Assembly (NCBI GenBank): GCA_019348265.1
Contig: JAHWJV010000048.1
Span: 1 to 13,074 of the forward strand
DNA from: Gemmatimonadota bacterium
GTDB taxonomy: Bacteria; Gemmatimonadota; Gemmatimonadetes; Longimicrobiales; Longimicrobiaceae
DNA length: 13,074 bases
Direction of reading: 5' to 3'
A program made the translations under genes and the position numbers. Positions 1 to 5,616 of the stretch are shown here, one piece after another. Every line of letters begins with the position of its first letter. Position 1 is the first letter of the stretch. Below the pieces are notes generated by a model. That model was given only the letters and a program-made list of their open reading frames with translations, did no database searches and was not told the DNA's origin.

Positions 1-1
1 G

Positions 2-61
2 CCCGTGCTCGGGCCGACCACAGGCATCTACGCGGTCGAGCAGCTGCCGCTCTGCTGGTAG
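2..61 (+). CDS. C-terminal end of an unidentified protein (partial, left edge)
   Basis: Frame 2 from the left edge reads 19 codons ending in TAG at 59-61, giving the tail PVLGPTTGIYAVEQLPLCW. Almost every codon ends in G or C, the same third-position bias as the confident genes here, so I take it as the real 3' end of a gene that begins outside the window. The tail carries a cysteine two residues from the end. Nothing in 19 residues identifies a family. It converges on the TcmP-like gene, with an inverted repeat between the two ends. Confidence 0.55.
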   Translation, partial: PVLGPTTGIYAVEQLPLCW

Positions 62-62
62 G

Positions 63-105
63 GCAGGCCGTCGGCGCCGCGACGTCCTGCGTCGAGACGG
101 CCTGC
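63..105. terminator. Inverted repeat between convergent gene ends
   Basis: GCAGGCCGTC at 63-72 pairs perfectly with GACGGCCTGC at 96-105, with a 23-nt loop. A competing pairing is GTCCTGC (84-90) with GCAGGAC (104-110). It fills the gap between the TAG at 61 and the minus-strand stop at 144. A bidirectional, factor-assisted terminator is a reasonable guess, but there is no T-run on either side. Confidence 0.3.
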
Positions 106-143
106 AGGACCAGGGCGCGGACGACCGGCCGCGTCGCCCGGCC

Positions 144-1445
144 TCAGCCGAGCCCGAGGGTGAGGTCCTGGGGCCGCGCGGAGCGTTTCCCGGATCGAGG
201 ACGATGCATGGCGCGCGCCCCGATCGCCCGGAAGGTGATCTCCGCGTCACCGCCGAGCGAGCGGAAGAGCGCTCGGCCATCCCTGCGAAGGTCGAGCAAT
301 GCCCGGCGCAGGTCCTCCGCGAAGAGATCGGTCTCGACATGGCAAAGCAAGATCTCCTCTAGCCGCACGGCGCTCCCGGCGAAGCGCGCGGCCAGGGAAT
401 TCGCCAGCAGCGGGCGGTCGACCACCCTGTCGCAGCCGCACGCCGGCGCGTCTCCACGGCCGAAAAGCGCGAGTTCCTCCGCAGGTGCGTAGCGAACCGG
501 TCCAGCGGAGGCGGAGGGCCAGGGGAGCACGCCCTCCCCACGAAGCCCGTGTACCACCTCGTTCAGGAGGAGCCCGCTCGCGGCGTCACGCGTGAGGAGA
601 AAGACCTGCTCGGCTCCCTCACCCGGGCCGAGACACACCCGCCGGGCGATGAGCCCGTCGCGCTGCAAGCGGCCCGCGTAGAGGTTTGCCACCGCATCGA
701 GGGCTTCCTCCAATCCTCTCTCCAGCGCTGGAACCCACCGATGCAGCCAGTCGTGGCGCGGATCGCCCAGCAGGCGGGAAACCCCATCCACCATTCGCTT
801 CCCGTGTGGAGGCAGGTCGGCGAGCGCCGCGCCGCGGTACCGACCCAGCCGGCGCAGGTCGGCGGACGGGAAACGCAGCAGCAGCTCCGCGCCCGGAATG
901 CCCACCCATTCCTTCAGCAGACCCAGCGGCAACGCCCCCGCCGTCGAGGGGTCCAGAACCACGAGCGACCGGCGGCTCCTGACAAGCTCGGGGCCGAGCG
1001 CCTCCAGCACCGCGAGAGCCCCGCTCCTCAGGTTCAGCCCCGATTTCAACTCCCCCTCGAGGTGCAACAACTCGCCGGGCATGACCTGCCGAACCACTTC
1101 CGCAAGCCAATCGACCTTGGCGGGATCCTCTTCGACCATTACCGCCCGAACCAGCGCACGGGTCCGCTCGCGGGCCATCAGGCGCATCGCGGCCCCGGTA
1201 ATGCCGGGCATGCTCGCTGACCCAGCCGGGTAATCCGCCCCCGCGAACCCCTCCACGACCAGGACCCCCACACCGCCCCCGTCATCCGCGGCTCCCGGCA
1301 GCCCCTTCACCGCCGCGCTCACCCACGCCGCAGCGAACCTCCGCAGCAGGTCACGCGCGGGGCTGAGCAGCGGGATGGACGGATCTTCGAGCCGGGGCAA
1401 CGCCAAATCGCATTCTCTGAGGGTGTACGGTAACGATAATACCAA
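144..1445 (-). CDS. TcmP-like protein (three-Cys-motif partner family)
   Basis: This 433-aa soluble protein resembles the three-Cys-motif partner (TcmP) family, whose molecular function is not settled. What I see: an N-terminal helix (about residues 30-48), then a strand and loop VEGFAGADY (64-72) with a glycine/serine-rich stretch like the family's FAGPG block, an acidic VMVEEDPAK segment (102-110), and VVLDPSTAG (162-170) like the family's LDPFG block. The C-terminal half is more divergent and contains CGC at 336-338. Family members often sit beside a three-Cys-motif (DUF5131/Gp37-Gp68-like) protein; no such gene is in this window. The annotated start is a TTG without an SD sequence, and an AT-rich TATTAT box lies just inside it (minus strand, 1441-1436). 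Translation may therefore begin further in, for example at TTG 1406. The family call rests on motif resemblance only. Confidence 0.55.
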   Translation of the reverse strand: MVLSLPYTLRECDLALPRLEDPSIPLLSPARDLLRRFAAAWVSAAVKGLPGAADDGGGVGVLVVEGFAGADYPAGSASMPGITGAAMRLMARERTRALVRAVMVEEDPAKVDWLAEVVRQVMPGELLHLEGELKSGLNLRSGALAVLEALGPELVRSRRSLVVLDPSTAGALPLGLLKEWVGIPGAELLLRFPSADLRRLGRYRGAALADLPPHGKRMVDGVSRLLGDPRHDWLHRWVPALERGLEEALDAVANLYAGRLQRDGLIARRVCLGPGEGAEQVFLLTRDAASGLLLNEVVHGLRGEGVLPWPSASAGPVRYAPAEELALFGRGDAPACGCDRVVDRPLLANSLAARFAGSAVRLEEILLCHVETDLFAEDLRRALLDLRRDGRALFRSLGGDAEITFRAIGARAMHRPRSGKRSARPQDLTLGLG

Positions 1446-1463
1446 AGAGAACCCGAAGAAAGA

Positions 1464-1546
1464 AGTCTACGGTCTTCAGTCTACTACAGTCTTCAGCTTA
1501 GTCTTGGTTCGACTGAAGACCTACGACTGAAGGATTGCAGACTGAA
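1464..1546. repeat. Inverted heptamer array, word TTCAGTC
   Basis: Left arm: AGTCTAC, GGTCTTC, AGTCTAC, a 3-nt slip, then AGTCTTC (1464-1494), decaying towards 1510. Right arm: GACTGAA (1511-1517), GACCTAC, GACTGAA (1525-1531), an 8-nt unit, GACTGAA (1540-1546). GGTCTTCAGTC at 1471-1481 is an exact reverse complement of 1511-1521. The array lies directly upstream of the TcmP-like gene, where its promoter or leader would be. Its last copy supplies the first A residues (1545-1546) of the neighbouring terminator's T-run. Confidence 0.8.
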
Positions 1547-1604
1547 AAACCCCCGGAGTCACCATCACCGGACCCGCGACGGGTCCGGTGGGGTGCTCCG
1601 GGGG
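1545..1604 (-). terminator. Intrinsic terminator of the 83-aa gene
   Basis: Read on the minus strand, a two-tier GC-rich hairpin is followed by TTTTT. The outer stem is 9 bp (1596-1604 with 1550-1558, CTCCGGGGG/CCCCCGGAG). The inner stem is 10 bp (1581-1590 with 1566-1575, GGGTCCGGTG/CACCGGACCC) with a 5-nt loop. The T-run is the complement of A1545-1549. It begins about 35 nt after the stop codon at 1640, the expected place for a Rho-independent terminator. Confidence 0.8.
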
Positions 1605-1639
1605 TATACGCGGGGCGAACCCGCGATTCGGGACTCAGA

Positions 1640-1891
1640 TCAGGCGCAGACCAGCTCGCAGTCCCACTCACCCGGCTCGTTCGGAATGCCGCGCCGCTTG
1701 AGCGTGGCGGCGGGAGCGTTGGGAGCCTTGAGAAGGTGGCGGACCAGCACGGTCGCGCGGACCCAGGCTCGCTTGCTCCACTCCTCCGCCCAGACCTCGT
1801 CCGTCTCGCGGACGTACATGAGGCGGCAAATCCGGCTATCCAGGGATCGGGGTCCGATCAATACCTGCGGCGTAGGAAAGTTCGTTGCCAT
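1640..1891 (-). CDS. Small protein of unknown function (83 aa)
   Basis: I do not recognise a family. The gene is well supported: AAGGAG sits 6 nt before the ATG at 1891, a TATACT box lies about 85 nt upstream of the start, and a strong intrinsic terminator follows, so it is a complete one-gene transcription unit. The protein begins MATNFPTPQVLIGPRS. It has a middle rich in Trp, Arg and acidic residues (about 25-55), a basic stretch near LKRRG, and a C-terminal tail EWDCELVCA with a C-x3-C pair; a third cysteine lies near residue 22. There is no signal peptide or membrane segment. A small cytoplasmic metal-, redox- or nucleic-acid-related protein is possible, but that is a guess from composition. 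Confidence 0.65.
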   Translation of the reverse strand: MATNFPTPQVLIGPRSLDSRICRLMYVRETDEVWAEEWSKRAWVRATVLVRHLLKAPNAPAATLKRRGIPNEPGEWDCELVCA

Positions 1892-1950
1892 GTCGTGCTC
1901 CTTGCGGGCCGTCCAGCGGGTATTTGGCGAGTACTTCGGTCAGGGGGGAT

Positions 1951-1966
1951 GTGCGCAGACGCGCAC
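1951..1966 (-). other. Hairpin in the 5' leader of the 83-aa gene
   Basis: GTGCGC (1951-1956), loop AGAC, GCGCAC (1961-1966) form a perfect 6-bp stem with a 4-nt loop. It lies between the putative -10 box and the SD sequence, so it would be in the leader RNA near its 5' end. It is too small to call a riboswitch. Confidence 0.4.
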
Positions 1967-1975
1967 CCACAATGG

Positions 1976-1981
1976 AGTATA
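1976..1981 (-). promoter_or_regulatory. Putative -10 box for the 83-aa gene
   Basis: On the minus strand the hexamer is TATACT, one mismatch from TATAAT, in otherwise GC-rich DNA. Transcription would start near 1969 and give a leader of about 78 nt. The expected -35 position (about 2004-1999, AAGATC) is a poor match, so the promoter may need an activator. The direct repeat at 2015-2037 lies just upstream. Confidence 0.4.
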
Positions 1982-2014
1982 TCGGCCGGTCGGGCTCAGA
2001 TCTTTAGCGTTGGC

Positions 2015-2037
2015 GGGAAATCGTCAGTGGGAAATCG
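2015..2037. repeat. Direct repeat GGGAAATCG, possible operator
   Basis: GGGAAATCG occurs at 2015-2023 and again at 2029-2037, a 14-nt period. It sits between the stop of the cysteine-bearing gene and the promoter of the 83-aa gene, at roughly -46 to -68 from the inferred start. That is a typical place for an activator site; no regulator is identified. Confidence 0.3.
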
Positions 2038-2039
2038 GA

Positions 2040-2342
2040 TCAGCGGCCTTCCCAGAGGTTGTACTCGTGAGTGGTGTCTTCGAGGATCCGCTCGGCGATC
2101 CGTGCGCATCCGCCGGCCACCACGTTGGAGCAGACGAGCGCAACGAAGCGGCTCCAGTTACGACCGTCCTCAGCGGGCTCGTCGAGGCGGCGAATCGGGC
2201 CGACGAAGTGGCAGTTGTGGCAGTGGCCGTAGTGCTCGAGGCGCTGGTTCAGGAGCCGGAGCAGCCGGTCGGGGCTGACCAGCTTTCGGCGCGGCAGGTA
2301 TCGGGGACCCGGCTCTTCGGGATCATCCTTCTGATTCACCAT
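2040..2342 (-). CDS. Cysteine-bearing protein of unknown function (100 aa)
   Basis: I chose the ATG at 2342 (MVNQKDDPEEPG...). The frame stays open to an ATG at 2462, but those 40 extra codons lack the G/C third-position bias of the rest, overlap the end of lysC and span a hairpin. From 2342 the bias is strong. The protein has a helical stretch around residues 20-34 (SPDRLLRLLNQRLEHYG) followed by a knuckle-like CHNCHF motif. Later come a DGRNWSRF segment and two more cysteines (LVCSNVVAGGC), and the end is YNLWEGR. Four cysteines plus histidines suggest metal binding, but I cannot name a family. There is no SD sequence before 2342. It follows lysC by about 97 nt and may be transcribed with it or from its own AT-rich upstream segment (2370-2395). 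Confidence 0.55.
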   Translation of the reverse strand: MVNQKDDPEEPGPRYLPRRKLVSPDRLLRLLNQRLEHYGHCHNCHFVGPIRRLDEPAEDGRNWSRFVALVCSNVVAGGCARIAERILEDTTHEYNLWEGR

Positions 2343-2401
2343 TCGTAGTCGCTGAGCAGGGCGTAAAAATTCGATGAAAACCTGGTAATCGCGGGGTTCG
2401 C

Positions 2402-2441
2402 GAAGGGCAAGCGCGACGCACCTTTCGCGCCGACGCCCTTC
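2402..2441 (-). terminator. Stem-loop at the lysC stop codon
   Basis: GCCCTTC (2435-2441) pairs with GAAGGGC (2402-2408), and inside it TCGCGC (2425-2430) pairs with GCGCGA (2411-2416), with an asymmetric internal loop. The structure starts inside the lysC TGA. No T-run follows on the minus strand, so this is at best a factor-dependent terminator, RNA-stability element or attenuator before the next gene. Confidence 0.35.
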
Positions 2442-3798
2442 AGCCTCCGAAGAAGGTATCATGCAGCCGCCGAACCGCGTCGTTGACCACCTCCTCCCGG
2501 ATCACGCACGTCAGGTTGATGTCCGAGGCTCCCTGCGAGATCAGCGCGATCTCGAGGTCGGAGATGGCACCGAAGACACGCGCGGGAATGCCAGGCGTGC
2601 TCTGCAGTCCCTCGCCCACCACCGAGATGATGGCATAGCCGCTCTCCACGCGGACCGTGCCGAGGGTGCGAAGCTCCTCCACGATCGTCGGCAGAGAGCG
2701 GGCATCCTCCACCGAGAGCGAGACGCTGACCTCCGAAGTCGAAACCACGTCCACCGCGGTCCGGTTGCGATCGAAGACCTCGAACAGCGCCCTCAGGAAG
2801 CCGTGGGCCCCGAGCATGCGCGTGGAAATCACCTGAACGATGGTGATTCCGGGTTTGTGGGCGATGGCCTTCACGGCGAGCGGCGACGGGATGCTCTCCG
2901 CGTCGATGCGGGTCCCGGGCTCCGTCGGAAAGTGCGAGTTGCACACCCTCACTGGGATCGCGCGCTCGACGGCGGGCTGGATGGTCTTCGGGTGGAGGAC
3001 CTTGGCGCCAGACAGAGCGAGCTCGGCCGCCTCCGCGTAGGAGAGCCGGTCGATGGGACGGGCATTCGACGCGACACGCGGGTCGGCGGTCAGGAAGCCG
3101 GTCACGTCGGTCCAGATCTGAATCTCGCGCGAGTCGACCGCCGCGCCGACGAGTGCGGCGGTATAGTCGGAGCCCCCGCGCCCCAGCGTCGTGGTCGCGC
3201 CGCTGGTGGACGAGCCGATGAACCCGCCCAGAACGGGGACCTGCCGACTCTCCAGGAGCGGGAGGAGCGCCGCCCGCGTGCTCTCGTCCGTGGGGCCGGG
3301 GAGCGGAGCGGCCTGCGTGTGCTCCTCGCTGGTGACGATGCACCTGCGTGCATCCACCGCGACGCCGGGGATGTCGCGACTGCGCAGCACCTCCGCTACC
3401 AGCGAGGCGGAGAGCCGCTCGCCGTACGAGACGATCTCGTCCTGGAGCGGGAGGAAGGTCCCGGGGTGGAGCGAGATGATGCGTAGCAGGTCGCTGATCT
3501 CCAGCGCCGCGCGCGCCACCAGATCGTCGACGGCCCCCGCAGCTTCCTCCGGGAGCAGCGCCGCCGCCACCGCTGAATAGCGGCTGATCTGAGCCTCAAC
3601 CGCCTCGAACCCCCGGCCGGCGTGCCCCTCGCGCGCGAGCCGGGTGCCGGTGAGCAACGCATCAGTCACTCCGCGCATCGCGGAGACCACCACCACCGGC
3701 AGATCCTCGAGCTGCGAACGAACGATGTTCGCCAGGCGCAACAGCGCGGCGTCGTCGTGAACGGACGTGCCGCCAAACTTCAAAACCGTAGGTTGCAT
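2440..3798 (-). CDS. lysC: Aspartate kinase, AKIII-like monofunctional type
   Basis: Phosphorylates aspartate to 4-phospho-aspartate, the first step towards lysine/diaminopimelate, threonine and methionine. The 452-aa length fits the monofunctional AKIII-type class. The kinase domain (about 1-295) shows KFGGTSV (7-13), VVSAMRGVTD (37-46), SYGERLSASL (124-133), GRGGSDYTAAL (206-216) and SGAKVLHPKT (263-272). Two ACT domains follow (about 305-375 and 385-450); the first carries FLRALFEVFDRN and VVSTSEVSVSL, the region that binds the feedback amino acid in E. coli LysC. Feedback control by lysine is therefore likely, though not proven. No homoserine dehydrogenase domain is fused. The ATG at 3798 is preceded closely by AGAGGAA and lies 9 nt after the cysK stop, so the two genes are almost certainly co-transcribed. 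Confidence 0.95.
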   Translation of the reverse strand: MQPTVLKFGGTSVHDDAALLRLANIVRSQLEDLPVVVVSAMRGVTDALLTGTRLAREGHAGRGFEAVEAQISRYSAVAAALLPEEAAGAVDDLVARAALEISDLLRIISLHPGTFLPLQDEIVSYGERLSASLVAEVLRSRDIPGVAVDARRCIVTSEEHTQAAPLPGPTDESTRAALLPLLESRQVPVLGGFIGSSTSGATTTLGRGGSDYTAALVGAAVDSREIQIWTDVTGFLTADPRVASNARPIDRLSYAEAAELALSGAKVLHPKTIQPAVERAIPVRVCNSHFPTEPGTRIDAESIPSPLAVKAIAHKPGITIVQVISTRMLGAHGFLRALFEVFDRNRTAVDVVSTSEVSVSLSVEDARSLPTIVEELRTLGTVRVESGYAIISVVGEGLQSTPGIPARVFGAISDLEIALISQGASDINLTCVIREEVVNDAVRRLHDTFFGG

Positions 3799-3807
3799 TT
3801 CCTCTGT

Positions 3808-4734
3808 CTATGCCTCTCCGGCACCCCCCGCTTCCTCGCGGAACAAGGCGGTGCTCAGGTAGCGAGCCCCGCTGTCGGGGGCGATGGTAACCACGCGGTG
3901 TCCGGACCCTAGCTCTCGGGCGACCTGCAGGGCGGACCAGATGATCGCTCCGCTGCTCATCCCGATGAACAGCCCCTCTTCGCGCGCCAGCCTGCGGGCC
4001 AGGGGGAAAGCGTCCTCCTCCCACGCCTTGATGAGCCCGTCGATGACGCTGCGGTCGAGGTTGCCGGGGATGAACCCCGGGCCCATCCCCTGGAACTGGT
4101 GCTGCCCGCGCGCCTCGCCGTGCAGCACGGCCGAGCGGCCCGGCTCCACGGCGATGATCCGCACGCGCGGGTCGCGCTCTTTTAGATAACGTCCCACTCC
4201 CGTGATGGTGCCGCCCGTTCCCGTCCCGTAGACGAAGGCGTCGATCCGCCCCTCCATCCCTCTCCAGATCTCCGGACCTGTCCCGGCGTAGTGGACGGCC
4301 GGGTTGGCGGGATTCTCGAACTGATTGGGGAGGTACGCGCCGGTGGCGTCGCGGATCCGCTCCGCCTCCTCGATCGCGGCGAGCATCCGTCGCTCCGGGT
4401 CCGTCAGGACCAGCTCCGCACCGAACGCTCGCAGCGTGTCCTTCCGCTCCTCGCTCATCTGAGCCGGGAGGCAGAGAATGAGCCGGTAGCCCCGCGTCGC
4501 CGCCACGAAGGCGAGGCCGATCCCGGTGTTGCCGGAAGTCGGTTCCACGATCAGGCCGCCCGGTTTCAGCAGGCCGCACTGCTCACCACTCTCGATCAGC
4601 GCGAGCGCCGTGCGGTCCTTTATGGAGCCGCCAGGATTCAGCCCTTCCAGCTTCACCCACACCTCCGCCATCCCCGGCTGCACGACCCGCTCGAGCCGAA
4701 CGAGCGGCGTGTTGCCGATAAAGGCGTCGATCAC
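3808..4734 (-). CDS. cysK: Cysteine synthase A (O-acetylserine sulfhydrylase)
   Basis: PLP enzyme that makes cysteine from O-acetylserine and sulfide, in the cytoplasm. The 308-aa length is normal. I see the PLP lysine in NPGGSIKDR (K39), the PLP/substrate loop EPTSGNTGIG (64-73), the phosphate-binding GTGTGGT (170-176) and MSSGA (259-263), whose serine would contact the PLP ring nitrogen. EPTSGNTG and GPGFIPGNLD resemble CysK more than CysM. A longer frame is open to 5136, but it would read through the OsmC gene in another frame. The start at GTG 4734 puts homology at residue 1 (VIDAFIGNTPLVRLE) and overlaps the OsmC stop in the sequence GTGA, which implies translational coupling. Downstream is lysC after 9 nt. 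A cystathionine beta-synthase-like activity is possible but less likely at this length. Confidence 0.93.
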   Translation of the reverse strand: MIDAFIGNTPLVRLERVVQPGMAEVWVKLEGLNPGGSIKDRTALALIESGEQCGLLKPGGLIVEPTSGNTGIGLAFVAATRGYRLILCLPAQMSEERKDTLRAFGAELVLTDPERRMLAAIEEAERIRDATGAYLPNQFENPANPAVHYAGTGPEIWRGMEGRIDAFVYGTGTGGTITGVGRYLKERDPRVRIIAVEPGRSAVLHGEARGQHQFQGMGPGFIPGNLDRSVIDGLIKAWEEDAFPLARRLAREEGLFIGMSSGAIIWSALQVARELGSGHRVVTIAPDSGARYLSTALFREEAGGAGEA

Positions 4735-5174
4735 CCGCTCGTCTCCACTCCCACGCCCGACGGCTCCACCTCCACCTCCCACGTCAGCTCCGTATCGGGC
4801 GCCAGTGAGGTCGAGACGGAGCAATACTTCTCGAAGGAGAGATCCGCCGCCCGCTGCACGTGCGAGAGCTCGGAAGCCGTGGTCACGCGGAAGTGGACGC
4901 GCGCGGCGGTGATGCGTCGCGGCGGCGACGCGGCCCGCGCGAACTCGACCCGCACCTCCAGCCGCTCCACCGGCGTGCGCCGCTTCTCGAGAATGTCGAC
5001 GATGTCGATGGCCGAGCAGGACCCGAGCGCGATGACGAGCGCCTCGACCGGGCTCGGCCCCGCCTGGCGCTCCCCGTCCACCACCAGCGTAGGCCCGCCG
5101 GGCTGCCCGGCGCGGAAGCGTTTGCCACCCTCCCACACGACCTCCATCGGGTACTCGGACCAGACTCCCTCCAT
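4731..5174 (-). CDS. OsmC-like protein (YhfA type)
   Basis: A 147-aa OsmC/Ohr-fold protein. The family includes thiol-dependent peroxidases that reduce organic hydroperoxides with two cysteines. Both cysteines are here: C53 in SPVEALVIALGSCSAIDIV and C118 in FEKYCSVS, the standard spacing for the fold. The SPVE...GSCS.ID arrangement and DILEKRR are closest to the YhfA branch, whose substrate is not well defined. The start is ATG 5174: AGGAGG lies 5 nt before it, while the adjacent GTG at 5177 is too close to that site. It is the first gene of the OsmC-cysK-lysC run and its stop overlaps the cysK start. A role in thiol or sulfide-linked redox defence alongside cysteine synthesis is inference from this coupling. 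Confidence 0.85.
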   Translation of the reverse strand: MEGVWSEYPMEVVWEGGKRFRAGQPGGPTLVVDGERQAGPSPVEALVIALGSCSAIDIVDILEKRRTPVERLEVRVEFARAASPPRRITAARVHFRVTTASELSHVQRAADLSFEKYCSVSTSLAPDTELTWEVEVEPSGVGVETSG

Positions 5175-5193
5175 CACCGCCTCCTCTGATCGA

Positions 5194-5249
5194 GCAACAG
5201 GCGACAGGCCACGGGCAGACGCTGTCGGCCGTTGCTTGTCGCCCGTCGC
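5194..5249. repeat. Inverted heptamer array, word GCRACRG
   Basis: Left arm: GCAACAG, GCGACAG, GCCACGG, then a degenerate unit (5194-5220). Right arm, as reverse complements: CCGTTGC (5229-5235), TTGTCGC (5236-5242), CCGTCGC (5243-5249), which read GCAACGG, GCGACAA and GCGACGG on the other strand. The array fills most of the gap between the 62-aa membrane protein and the OsmC gene. It ends about 20 nt before the OsmC start, so it lies in or near that operon's leader. Confidence 0.7.
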
Positions 5250-5263
5250 CGCGTTGTGGTCAG

Positions 5264-5452
5264 CTAGTACGTTCGCGGCTGCTGCGGATCGCGCGGCTTC
5301 GTGTGGTTCGTCGCGGTGATGATGCCGATCCCGATCAGCACGATCGCTCCCACCGCGATCCAGAGCGGCTCCAAACCCAGCAGGTACGCCGCAATCGCCA
5401 GCCCGATGACCAGTATGATAAAGCCGAGCAGATACGTCTGAAAAGACGTCAT
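5264..5452 (-). CDS. Small two-helix membrane protein (62 aa)
   Basis: No named family recognised. The start is ATG 5452 (MTSFQTYLLG...), which has GGGAGG 5 nt upstream; the open frame extends 11 codons further but without a ribosome site. The protein is two hydrophobic helices, about residues 5-25 (LLGFIILVIGLAIAAYLLGL) and 29-46 (WIAVGAIVLIGIGIITA), with a short turn and a polar tail rich in Pro, Gln and Arg (KPRDPQQPRTY). It would insert in the cytoplasmic membrane as a hairpin. Heptamer arrays lie on both sides, so it may be a unit of its own rather than part of either neighbouring operon. Function unknown. Confidence 0.7.
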   Translation of the reverse strand: MTSFQTYLLGFIILVIGLAIAAYLLGLEPLWIAVGAIVLIGIGIITATNHTKPRDPQQPRTY

Positions 5453-5529
5453 GATTGCCTCCCGCGAGAATCGGACGGATCCCACCTGGAACGGAGATTC
5501 ACTCCGCAGGACGGATGCCGGAGGAGAAA

Positions 5530-5616
5530 TAATGAATGATGAATGATGGATTATGAATCGAACTGAACTTCGCCGAGTCTCGATCCATCAGTCATAATTC
5601 ATATAATTCATAATTC
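5530..5616. repeat. Inverted heptamer array, word TNATGAA (AT-rich)
   Basis: Left arm: TAATGAA, TGATGAA, TGATGGA, TTATGAA (5530-5557). Right arm (about 5592-5616) on the minus strand reads GAATTAT, GAATTAT, ATGAATTATGA; GAATTAT is a rotation of TTATGAA. It is conspicuously AT-rich in a GC-rich genome. The right arm overlaps the 3' end of the inositol monophosphatase gene, encoding its last residues and supplying its stop codon. Confidence 0.8.

Noticed and set aside
549..1220. 223-aa plus-strand frame opposite the TcmP-like gene
   Set aside because: Gln/Arg/Pro-rich shadow; the minus-strand frame has coherent motifs and length.
1535..2348. Two overlapping plus-strand frames of about 250 aa
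   Set aside because: They run across the terminator, the intergenic gaps and two minus-strand genes; no ribosome site or domain.
2343..2462. 40-codon N-terminal extension of the cysteine-bearing protein
   Set aside because: Third-position G/C bias is lost, and it overlaps the lysC end and a stem-loop, so ATG 2342 is preferred.
2461..3486. 341-aa plus-strand frame opposite lysC
   Set aside because: Arg/Asp/Gly-rich antisense shadow of a clear aspartate kinase gene.
3808..5136. 442-aa cysteine synthase with a long N-terminal extension
   Set aside because: The extension is the OsmC gene read in another frame, low-complexity Gly/Arg/Ala. Family homology starts at GTG 4734.
5530..5616. Insertion-sequence terminal repeats or attachment site
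   Set aside because: No transposase or integrase nearby; the inverted arms are made of tandem heptamers and enclose only about 34 nt.
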